Shown here one piece after another: positions 5,094-10,635 of a stretch of 10,635 bases of DNA. The position numbers and the translations under genes are program-made. The notes beneath the pieces are model-generated. The model had not been told where the DNA came from. It did not search any database and saw nothing but the letters and a program-made list of their open reading frames with translations. The number at the start of each line of letters is the position of its first letter. Position 1 is the stretch's first letter. Source of the stretch: Jatrophihabitans sp. GTDB taxonomy: Bacteria > Actinomycetota > Actinomycetes > Mycobacteriales > Jatrophihabitantaceae. The DNA is taken from the NCBI GenBank assembly GCA_004299665.1, contig SCQZ01000479.1, positions 1 through 10,635 of the forward strand, written 5' to 3'.

Positions 5094-6729
5094 GGACGCC
5101 ACCGGGCTGCCGGCGGCCGTCGACGACCCCGCCGCGTACCGCCGCCCGGCCGGTGTGGACGGGGCGTTCGAGCCGCGCGAGCAGGAGCCGCCCCGCTACA
5201 CGCCACCGCCCCCGACCGCGTCCCCGCAGGACCGGGCCCGGTTCGCCCGCCCGCCGGGTGCCGGCGGGTACCCCCCGCCGCCCGGTGAGCGGGTCGGCCC
5301 GGCACCGATGTACCGGCCGCCGGTGCCCGCCGTCATGCGCGATGCGTTCGGGGCGCCGGCGCGGGCCCGGGACGGCTTCGACCCCGAACCGGGCACCCGC
5401 ATCGCTCCCCGCCACCCCGCCGAGTCGCCGTGGTGGCGGGCCGGGGCGCACCGTGACCCGTGGCGCGACCCGTCCTCGCCGTACTGGCTCGGACGCGGCG
5501 CGGTCTTCACCAGGGGCCGGCCCGCGCAACTCGACCCGGACCTCGACACCGAGTCCGACGCCGAGTCCGACACCGACGGCCCGGACGACCCGGCGCGACA
5601 GGACGCGCCCGAGGAGGTGCTCGACGAACCGCGCCGCGCCCGCGTGGCCCGGCTCGGCCTGAGCAGGCTCTCGCTCGTGGTGCTGGTGACGTTGCTGGCC
5701 GGGGTGGTCGGCGGCGGCGTCGGGTACTGGCTCGCCGGCCGGGCAAACGGGCTGCTGCACCGCAGCGACGTCACCCTGGCGACGACGGGCACGCCCGCGA
5801 ACCGCCCGCCGGGATCGGTCGCCGACATCGCCAGGAGGGTCGGCCCGGCCGTCGTCTCCATCGCGGTGACCACGTCGTCGACGTACGCGGTCGGGTCCGG
5901 CGTGGTCGTCGACAAGAACGGCTACGTGCTCACCAACAACCACGTCGTGTCGCAGGCCGCCGCGGGCACCGACGCCTCGATCGTCGTGACGTTCTCCGAC
6001 GAGGCGACCGCCCCGGCACGGATCGTCGGCACCGACCCCATCAGCGATCTCGCGGTCCTCAAGGTCCCCACCGACCAGCTGACCGTCGCCTCGCTGGGGG
6101 ACTCCTCGCAACTGGCCGTCGGCGATCCGGTGATCGCGATCGGCTCGCCGCTGGGGCTGGACGGGACCGTCACGTCGGGCATCGTCTCCGCGCTGAACCG
6201 GGCAGTGCACGTGTTCAGCGAGGACGGCCAGTCCGACGCCTACCTCGACGCGATCCAGACCGACGCGGCGATCAACCCCGGCAACTCCGGGGGGGCACTG
6301 GTCGACGCGGCCGGGGCGGTGGTGGGGATCAACACCGCGGGCCGGTTCCTGGCGCCGTCCGCGTCGGGGCAGCAGACGCCGGTGAGCGGCATCGGGTACG
6401 CGATCCCGATCGACTACGCCCGGCGGATCGCCGAGCAGCTGATCCGGACCGGCACGGCGACCCACGGCTCGCTGCAGGCCCAGGGCCGCACGGTCACCGA
6501 CGGCAGCCAGCAGGGCGCCTACCTCGAACAGGTCATACCGGGCGGCGCCGCCGACCGGGCCGGCCTGCGCAACGGCGACGTGATCGTGGTGGCGGACGGG
6601 CGCCCGGTCCTGACCTTCGACCAGCTCATGGTGCTGGTCCAGCAGCACCAGCCCGGCGACACCATGGACGTGATGTACTTCCGCGGCGCGGACAAGCGGA
6701 CCGCCTCGATCACCCTCGGCTCGCGCTGA
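5083..6729 (+). CDS. htrA: HtrA-like serine protease, membrane anchored, with PDZ domain
   Basis: HtrA degrades or refolds damaged exported proteins on the outer side of the membrane and belongs to the SigE stress response. The 548 residues fall into four parts. A Pro/Arg-rich cytoplasmic arm spans 1-195, including the conserved DPWRDP block and an acidic DTESDAESDTDG run. One membrane helix occupies about 196-219 (LSLVVLVTLLAGVVGGGVGYWLAG). The trypsin-like domain has catalytic His287 (TNNHVVS), Asp322 (SDLAVLKV) and Ser402 (NPGNSGGAL). One PDZ domain spans about 478-545. The layout matches mycobacterial HtrA (Rv1223). GTG 5083 is the start that continues into the family-like arm, and it sits in the second copy of a 14-bp duplication. 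tatB follows 24 nt downstream. Confidence 0.94.
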   Translation: MTDTDATGLPAAVDDPAAYRRPAGVDGAFEPREQEPPRYTPPPPTASPQDRARFARPPGAGGYPPPPGERVGPAPMYRPPVPAVMRDAFGAPARARDGFDPEPGTRIAPRHPAESPWWRAGAHRDPWRDPSSPYWLGRGAVFTRGRPAQLDPDLDTESDAESDTDGPDDPARQDAPEEVLDEPRRARVARLGLSRLSLVVLVTLLAGVVGGGVGYWLAGRANGLLHRSDVTLATTGTPANRPPGSVADIARRVGPAVVSIAVTTSSTYAVGSGVVVDKNGYVLTNNHVVSQAAAGTDASIVVTFSDEATAPARIVGTDPISDLAVLKVPTDQLTVASLGDSSQLAVGDPVIAIGSPLGLDGTVTSGIVSALNRAVHVFSEDGQSDAYLDAIQTDAAINPGNSGGALVDAAGAVVGINTAGRFLAPSASGQQTPVSGIGYAIPIDYARRIAEQLIRTGTATHGSLQAQGRTVTDGSQQGAYLEQVIPGGAADRAGLRNGDVIVVADGRPVLTFDQLMVLVQQHQPGDTMDVMYFRGADKRTASITLGSR

Positions 6730-6740
6730 GGATCGCGACC

Positions 6741-6746
6741 TACACT
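6741..6746 (+). promoter_or_regulatory. Candidate -10 box (TACACT) of a leaderless tatB promoter
   Basis: TACACT ends exactly 7 nt before the GTG of tatB, inside the 24-nt htrA-tatB gap. No Shine-Dalgarno site fits that start. It suggests tatB has its own housekeeping promoter in addition to read-through from the stress operon. No good -35 match is visible 17 bp upstream. Confidence 0.55.
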
Positions 6747-6753
6747 CGGCGGC

Positions 6754-7272
6754 GTGTTCAACATCGGGCCGATGGAGCTCATCGTGCTTGCCATCGTCGG
6801 CATCGTGGTGCTCGGCCCCGAACGGCTGCCCGGGCTCGCGCGCGACGCGGCCCGGCTGCTGCGCGCGCTGCGGGAGGTCGCGCAGGGGGCCCGGACGCAG
6901 CTGCGCGACGAACTCGGGCCGGAGCTGGCCGACCTCGACCTGCGCAACCTCAACCCGAAGACGGCGATCCGGCGCGCGGTGCTCGGCGACGACTTCGACG
7001 CGGGCATCTCGGCCGGCGACCTGCGCTTCGACCCGAAGAAGTTCTTCCAGGACGCGCTGGACGACGAGCCGGCGGCGCCGGTCACACTGACCAAGGCCGA
7101 CGCGAACGGGTCGGCGGCCGCACCGGCCGTCGACCAGAACCCCGTAGCCGACCCGGCAGCCGGCCCGGCCACGGGTCCGGCCGCGGGATCGGCACCGCAG
7201 CGCCCCCGGCCACGCCCGCGTCCGTACCCGGCGGCGCAGCCGCCCACCCCGTACGACCCGGACACCACCTGA
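6754..7272 (+). CDS. tatB: Sec-independent protein translocase subunit TatB
   Basis: TatB works with TatC as the receptor for twin-arginine signal peptides in export of folded proteins. The 172-residue protein has the family's single N-terminal membrane helix with FNIGPMELIVLAIVGIVVLG (2-21), including Glu8, then the GPERLP hinge (21-26) and an amphipathic helix (about 27-55, ARDAARLLRALREVAQGARTQL). The rest is a variable, flexible tail rich in Ala/Pro that ends in an RPRPRPRP run. The position after htrA in the sigE cluster is conserved. The start is GTG 6754 with TACACT 7 nt upstream. It converges on mrp, with 21 bp between the stops. TatA/TatE share the fold, but the length, GPERLP hinge and locus favour TatB. 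Confidence 0.93.
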   Translation: MFNIGPMELIVLAIVGIVVLGPERLPGLARDAARLLRALREVAQGARTQLRDELGPELADLDLRNLNPKTAIRRAVLGDDFDAGISAGDLRFDPKKFFQDALDDEPAAPVTLTKADANGSAAAPAVDQNPVADPAAGPATGPAAGSAPQRPRPRPRPYPAAQPPTPYDPDTT

Positions 7273-7293
7273 GGCAGGCCCCGCGGCGGGCGG

Positions 7294-8427
7294 CTACCGG
7301 GCGGCCGGTGCCAGCCCGAGCGGGCGGCCGACGAGCGAGTGCTCCCGCTGCGCGAGGCGGTCGGCGATCGCCTGCAGCGCCCGGGCGGCGCCCGACTGCG
7401 GCGAGGACAGGACGATGGGGGAACCCGCGTCGCCGCCCTCGCGGACGAGCTGGTCGATCGGGATCTGCCCGAGCAGCGGTACCCGGGTCCCGGTGGAGGT
7501 CGACAGCGAGTCCGCGACCGCCTGGCCGCCGCCGGATCCGAACAGCTCCATCCGGGAGCCGTCCGGCAGGTCCAGCCAGCTCATGTTCTCCACGACGCCG
7601 ACGATCTGTTGGTGCGTCTGCAGCGCGATCGACCCGGCACGCTCGGCGACCTCGCGGGCCGCCACCTGCGGCGTGGTCACCACCAGCAGTTCCGCGGTCG
7701 GCACGAGTTGCGCGACCGAGATCGCGATGTCGCCGGTGCCCGGCGGCAGGTCCATCAGCAGCACGTCCAGGTCGCCCCAGTACACGTCCGCCAGGAACTG
7801 CTGCAGGGCGCGGTGCAGCATCGGCCCGCGCCACACCACGGCCTGGTTCCCGGGGGTGAACATGCCGATCGAGATCACCTTCACCTCGTGCGCGACCGGC
7901 GGCATGATCATCTGGGCGACCTGGGTCGGCCGGCCGGTGGCACCGAGCATGCGGGGCACCGAGAAGCCGTAGATGTCGGCGTCGAGGACACCGACCGCCA
8001 GCCCCTTCGCGGCGAGCGCGGCGGCGAGGTTCACCGTCACCGACGACTTGCCGACGCCGCCCTTGCCGGACGCGACCGCGTACACGCGGGTGCGCGAGCC
8101 GGGCTGCGCGAACGGGATCTCGTTCGCCGGCCCGTCGCCGCGCAGCTGCTGTCGCAGGTCCTTGCGCTGCTCCTCGGTCATGACGCCCAGTTCGACACGG
8201 ACGGACGAGACGCCGTCCACGCGCGACAGGGCGGCGGTCACGTCACGGGTGATCTGGTCCTTCAGCGGGCAGCCGGGCGTCGTCAGGAGCACGTCCACCG
8301 TGACGGCGCCGTCGTCGTCGATCCGCACCGCGCGGACCATCTTCAGCTCGGTGATCGGCTTGCGGATCTCGGGATCGCGGACGGTCGCCAGCGCGGCGTG
8401 GACCTCGGCTTCGGCGGGCTTGCGCAC
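7294..8427 (-). CDS. mrp: Mrp/ApbC-type iron-sulfur cluster carrier P-loop ATPase
   Basis: Mrp proteins bind and transfer Fe-S clusters in the cytoplasm, powered by a MinD-like ATPase. The 377 residues start with a DUF59/MIP18-like domain (about 1-95; DPEI at 18-21, TTPGCP at 49-54). The ATPase domain follows, with the deviant Walker A KGGVGKS (Lys122, Lys127), LDADIYG (148-154) and the Walker B region LLMDLPPGTGD (223-233). After VENMS (279-283), where enterobacterial Mrp has a CxxC, this protein reads WLDLPDGSRMELFG. Cys53 is its only cysteine. Actinobacterial Mrp (Rv1229c) shares this loss. The start is GTG 8427, with TACGAT 7 nt upstream and no Shine-Dalgarno site. It is divergent from azlC, with only 33 bp between the start codons. 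Confidence 0.94.
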   Translation of the reverse strand: MRKPAEAEVHAALATVRDPEIRKPITELKMVRAVRIDDDGAVTVDVLLTTPGCPLKDQITRDVTAALSRVDGVSSVRVELGVMTEEQRKDLRQQLRGDGPANEIPFAQPGSRTRVYAVASGKGGVGKSSVTVNLAAALAAKGLAVGVLDADIYGFSVPRMLGATGRPTQVAQMIMPPVAHEVKVISIGMFTPGNQAVVWRGPMLHRALQQFLADVYWGDLDVLLMDLPPGTGDIAISVAQLVPTAELLVVTTPQVAAREVAERAGSIALQTHQQIVGVVENMSWLDLPDGSRMELFGSGGGQAVADSLSTSTGTRVPLLGQIPIDQLVREGGDAGSPIVLSSPQSGAARALQAIADRLAQREHSLVGRPLGLAPAAR

Positions 8428-8432
8428 GACAT

Positions 8433-8454
8433 CGATCGTACGTGCCTACGATCG
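8433..8454. promoter_or_regulatory. Shared palindrome with two outward -10 boxes between mrp and azlC
   Basis: CGATCGTA (8433-8440) and TACGATCG (8447-8454) form a perfect 8-bp inverted repeat around a 6-bp spacer. Each arm contains TACGAT reading outward. On the minus strand the box at 8440-8435 ends 7 nt before the mrp GTG. On the plus strand the box at 8447-8452 ends 8 nt before the azlC GTG. The two -10 boxes are 6 bp apart, so both promoters cannot be occupied at once. The palindrome could also serve as a repressor site. Confidence 0.6.
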
Positions 8455-8460
8455 GCTCCC

Positions 8461-9219
8461 GTGACCTCCGGCGGCGAGCAGGGCCCGCGGCCCGACCCGG
8501 ACGCCACCTTGCGGCGCAAGGCTATCCGCAGCTCGGTGGCGCTCGGGGTGGCGGTGGGCGCGTACGGCGTCGCGTTCGGGGCGGCGTCCGTGGCGGCCGG
8601 GCTGAGCGTCCTGCAGAGCTGCCTGCTGTCCCTGCTCGCCTTCACCGGCGGCAGCCAGTTCGCGGTCGTCGGGGTGATCGCCGGCGGCGGCAGCCCGGCG
8701 GCGGCGCTGGCCAGCGGCCTGCTGCTGGGTTCGCGCAACACGCTGTACGCGATGCGGCTCGCGCCGCTGCTGCGGCCCCGGCCGCTGGTCAAGCCGCTGG
8801 CCGCGCTCGGCACCATCGACGAGTCGACCGCCATGGCGATCGCCTGGCTCGGTGGGGGGCCGCCCGCCCGCAGCGCGGGCCCGGCGGCCGCCACGGCGGG
8901 CGGGCAGGAGGATCCCCGGTACGGCCGGGTCGCGTTCTGGTGGACCTTCGGATCGGTGTTCGTCGTGTGGAACCTGGCGACCCTGGCGGGCGCGGCCGGC
9001 ACCAGCGCCCTCGGTGACCCGGGCCGGTTCGGTCTCGACGCGGTCGTCCCCGTGGCGTTCCTGGCGCTGCTCGCCCCGCGGCTGCGCCAGGGCGCGCTCG
9101 AACGCTCCATCGCCGTCACCGCCGTCGTCATCGCCGCCGTCCTCATCCCGCTCACACCGCCCGGGGTTCCCGTCCTGGCCGCCTGCGCGGCGCTGCTGCT
9201 CGCCGGCGTGCTCCGGTGA
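8461..9219 (+). CDS. azlC: AzlC-family branched-chain amino acid exporter, large subunit
   Basis: AzlC is the larger of two membrane subunits that export branched-chain amino acids or their analogues. The 252 residues form several hydrophobic segments: about 21-48 (SSVALGVAVGAYGVAFGAASVAAGL), the family block LSLLAFTGGSQFAVVGVIAGGG, and further helices ending in VLAACAALLLAGVL. Other family marks are GSRNTLYAMRLAPLL and TIDESTAMA. The start is GTG 8461, with TACGAT 8 nt upstream. The frame is open far upstream but antisense to mrp. azlD overlaps by 4 nt (GTGA), so the subunits should be made together. A short Gly/Ala/Pro-rich loop near 133-148 is less conserved. Substrate range is not set by sequence. 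Confidence 0.9.
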   Translation: MTSGGEQGPRPDPDATLRRKAIRSSVALGVAVGAYGVAFGAASVAAGLSVLQSCLLSLLAFTGGSQFAVVGVIAGGGSPAAALASGLLLGSRNTLYAMRLAPLLRPRPLVKPLAALGTIDESTAMAIAWLGGGPPARSAGPAAATAGGQEDPRYGRVAFWWTFGSVFVVWNLATLAGAAGTSALGDPGRFGLDAVVPVAFLALLAPRLRQGALERSIAVTAVVIAAVLIPLTPPGVPVLAACAALLLAGVLR

Positions 9220-9521
9220 ACACGTGGACGCTGGTCGCCGCGACGATCGCCGGCTGCTACCTGCTCAAGCTCGCCGGCTACCTGGTTCCGGCCCGGGTGC
9301 TGGACCACCCGCGGGTGCGCCGGATCGTGGACCTGGTCCCGGTCGCGCTGCTGGCAGCGCTGGTCGTGGTCGAGGCGATCGCCAACGGCCGGCACTACGA
9401 CATCGACGGGTCGCGGATGGCCGGCGTCGCGGTCGGGGCGGTCGCGGTGTGGCGGCGGGCGCCGTTCGTCGTGGTCATCGTCGTGGCGGCCGTCACCGCC
9501 GCGCTGCTACGACTCGCCTAG
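9216..9521 (+). CDS. azlD: AzlD-family branched-chain amino acid exporter, small subunit
   Basis: AzlD is the small membrane partner of AzlC. The 101 residues hold about three to four hydrophobic helices: WTLVAATIAGCYLLKLAGYLV (4-24), IVDLVPVALLAALVVVEAI (37-55) and AGVAVGAVAVWRRAPFVVVIVVAAVTAALLRL toward the C-terminus. The typical family length is about 100-110. The GTG start sits in a GTGA overlap with the azlC stop. Its last 15 nt (9507-9521) overlap, in antisense, the 3' end of the DUF1003 gene. Confidence 0.9.
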   Translation: MNTWTLVAATIAGCYLLKLAGYLVPARVLDHPRVRRIVDLVPVALLAALVVVEAIANGRHYDIDGSRMAGVAVGAVAVWRRAPFVVVIVVAAVTAALLRLA

Positions 9522-9998
9522 CAGTTCGCGCGCGTCTTCGCGCTCGCGTTCGATCCGCGCCAGTTCGGCACGCAGGAAGTCGCGGGTGGCGACCTCGCCG
9601 AGCGTCATCCGGATTGCGGCCAGTTCCCGGGCCACGTACTCCAGGTCGGCCTTGGACTGGCGCGCCTCCTCGCGGTCCTGCTCGCTCTGCACCCGGTCCC
9701 GGTAGGTCTGGCGGTTCTGTGCCAGCAGGATCAGCGGCGCGGCGTACGCCGCCTGGGTGGAGAAGGCCAGGTTCAGCAGGATGAACGGGTAGGGGTCGAA
9801 CTTCAGCGTGGTGACGGCCACGACGTTGAAGGCGATCCACGCGACGACGAAGACGGTCTGGATGACCAGGTAGCGCGCGGTGCCGAAGTAGCGGGCGAGC
9901 TTCTCCGTCCACCGGCCGAAGGCCTCCGCGTCGACCCGGACGCGCGGCGCGTGGCCGGATTCGCGGGGCTGGTCGAGACGGGAGCGCGACTCAGCCAC
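9507..9998 (-). CDS. DUF1003 membrane protein
   Basis: This 163-residue protein of unknown function belongs to DUF1003. Two membrane helices lie at about 43-63 (YLVIQTVFVVAWIAFNVVAV) and 72-93 (FILLNLAFSTQAAYAAPLILLA). They flank the family signature FDPYPFILLN (67-76) and lead into APLILLAQNRQTYRDR (87-102). A long charged helix, probably coiled coil, fills 103-163. The GTG start is supported by a strong AGGAGG site 6 nt upstream. It overlaps the end of the MgtE_N/CBS gene by 8 nt, and a DUF1003 gene beside such a gene is conserved in actinobacteria (Rv1231c-Rv1232c, from memory). The pairing suggests a joint role, perhaps in Mg2+ handling, but this is inference. Confidence 0.9.
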   Translation of the reverse strand: MAESRSRLDQPRESGHAPRVRVDAEAFGRWTEKLARYFGTARYLVIQTVFVVAWIAFNVVAVTTLKFDPYPFILLNLAFSTQAAYAAPLILLAQNRQTYRDRVQSEQDREEARQSKADLEYVARELAAIRMTLGEVATRDFLRAELARIEREREDARELLGES

Positions 9999-10635
9999 CG
10001 CCGGCCTCCTGGGGGCGCGCCTCCGCCGGGACGTCGCGCCAGTTCTCCGGCAGCAGGTGGTCCAGGACGTCGTCGACCGACACCGCTCCGAGCAGCCGCT
10101 CGTGCTCGTCGACCACGGGTGCGGCGACGAGGTTGTAGGTGGCCAGGTGGCGGGTGACCTCCTCGATCGGGGTGTCCGGGCGCAGCGCGTCGGGATCCTT
10201 CTCCGCGACACCGCTGACGAGGGTGGAGGGCGGTTCGCGCAGCAGCCGCTGCAGGTGTGCGGTGCCCAGGAATCGTCCCGTCGGGGTGGCCTGGGGCGGG
10301 CGCACCACGAAGACCTGCGAGGCGATCGCCGGGGACAGTTCCGGGTTGCGCACCAGCGCGAGCGCCTCGGCGATGGTCGCGTCCGGCAGCAGGATCACCG
10401 GTTCGGAGGTCATCAGGCCGCCGGCGGTGTAGTCGCCGTAGGACATCAGCCGCCGTACCGGCGCCGCCTCGTCCGGCTCCATCAGCTCCAGCAGTCGCTG
10501 CTGCTCCGCGGCCGGCATCTCGCCGAGCAGGTCGGCGGCGTCGTCGTCGTCCATCGCCTCGAGGATGTCCGCGGCGCGCTCGTCCTCGAGCGACTGCAGC
10601 AGCGACACCTGGTCGTCCTCGGGGAGTTCCTGCAG
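9991..10635 (-). CDS. MgtE_N and CBS-domain protein, MgtE-like without membrane domain, 5' end cut off
   Basis: The visible 214 residues are the C-terminal part of a protein that resembles the cytosolic half of the magnesium channel MgtE. First come MgtE_N-type acidic helical repeats (LPEDDQVSLLQSLEDERAADILEAMDDDDAADLLGEM and on to RRLMSYG). Then come CBS domain 1 (from LMTSEPVILLPDATIAEALALVR to LLREPPSTLVSGVA) and CBS domain 2 (DPDALRPDTPIEEVTRHLATYNLVAAPVVDEHERLLGAVSVDDVLDHLLPE). In MgtE the acidic groups here sense Mg2+. The protein stops about 20 residues after CBS2, with no membrane helices, so it cannot itself be a channel. Its stop overlaps the DUF1003 start by 8 nt. The N-terminus lies beyond the window. 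Confidence 0.88.
   Translation of the reverse strand: MQELPEDDQVSLLQSLEDERAADILEAMDDDDAADLLGEMPAAEQQRLLELMEPDEAAPVRRLMSYGDYTAGGLMTSEPVILLPDATIAEALALVRNPELSPAIASQVFVVRPPQATPTGRFLGTAHLQRLLREPPSTLVSGVAEKDPDALRPDTPIEEVTRHLATYNLVAAPVVDEHERLLGAVSVDDVLDHLLPENWRDVPAEARPQEAGGG
10005..10010 (-). promoter_or_regulatory. Strong ribosome binding site (AGGAGG) for the DUF1003 gene
   Basis: AGGAGG lies 6 nt before the GTG at 9998, inside the 3' end of the upstream gene. It fixes the DUF1003 start. Together with the AGGGAG of sigE it is one of only two good Shine-Dalgarno sites seen near starts in the window. Confidence 0.8.

Noticed and set aside
5545..5580. Twelve-bp repeats encoding DTESDAESDTDG in HtrA
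   Set aside because: They are a short in-frame acidic repeat in a disordered arm and do not suggest a mobile or regulatory element.
4747..6648. 633-codon minus-strand open frame opposite htrA
   Set aside because: It is composed of low-complexity Arg/Gly/Val/His sequence with no family pattern and is explained by third-position GC bias in htrA.
7273..7293. Terminator hairpin between tatB and mrp
   Set aside because: The 21-bp gap is GC-rich, but I could find only short imperfect pairing and no U-tract.
5460..7859. 799-codon plus-strand open frame across htrA, tatB and mrp
   Set aside because: It is a high-GC shadow frame with Arg/Gly/Pro-rich translation. The real genes in other frames show full motifs and catalytic residues.
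1..10635. Insertion sequences, CRISPR array, tRNA genes, prophage genes
   Set aside because: No transposase, integrase, spaced direct repeat array or tRNA-like fold was seen on either strand.

Overview
The window is high-GC DNA (over 70% G+C by eye) from an actinobacterium. The order O-methyltransferase / sigE-rseA-htrA-tatB / mrp / DUF1003 / MgtE_N-CBS matches the conserved actinobacterial SigE envelope-stress locus, as in Mycobacterium tuberculosis around Rv1220c-Rv1232c. A deazaflavin F420 biosynthesis gene (fbiA/cofD) at the left edge fits this. So do GTG starts on 12 of the 15 genes whose 5' end is visible. Several features (an N-terminal sequence of FbiA unlike the mycobacterial one, an added decarboxylase, inserted azlCD) argue against Mycobacterium itself. 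I cannot name the genus.

Layout. 1-562: two minus-strand genes, DUF4031 then fbiA (3' end cut off by the window). 617-1716: plus-strand DUF6176-like gene, then a vapB-vapC toxin-antitoxin pair. 1717-3749: minus-strand pair, a group II PLP-dependent decarboxylase followed by a cation-dependent O-methyltransferase. 3750-3894: divergent intergenic region with an ECF-type promoter facing sigE. 3895-7272: plus-strand sigE-rseA-htrA-tatB, which covers envelope-stress sensing, a membrane-anchored periplasmic-side protease/chaperone and twin-arginine export. 7294-8427: minus-strand mrp, an Fe-S carrier-type P-loop ATPase. 8461-9521: plus-strand azlC-azlD, a two-component branched-chain amino acid exporter. 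9507-10635: minus-strand MgtE_N/CBS protein (5' end cut off) overlapping a DUF1003 membrane protein. No stretch over 300 bases lacks a gene. I saw no tRNA, rRNA, CRISPR array or insertion sequence.

How the genes work together. Envelope damage would release SigE from RseA, and SigE would then raise its own operon through the GGAAC-N18-CGTT promoter. HtrA would degrade or refold damaged exported proteins, and TatB belongs to the export machinery for folded proteins. The flanking genes are housekeeping or accessory.

The strongest non-gene pattern is promoter architecture. Eight genes (fbiA, DUF4031, vapB, the O-methyltransferase, the decarboxylase, tatB, mrp, azlC) have a TANNNT -10 box ending 6-8 nt before the start codon, the signature of leaderless transcription. 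mrp and azlC share a palindrome built from two outward-facing TACGAT boxes. Other points of interest are a perfect 14-bp tandem duplication over the htrA start that creates a five-codon mini-ORF, and 9-bp iterons before vapB. I found no clearly new multi-gene system. The best candidates for something undescribed are the mrp/azlC promoter switch, the htrA start duplication, the decarboxylase-methyltransferase pair beside sigE, and the split MgtE-like/DUF1003 pair.
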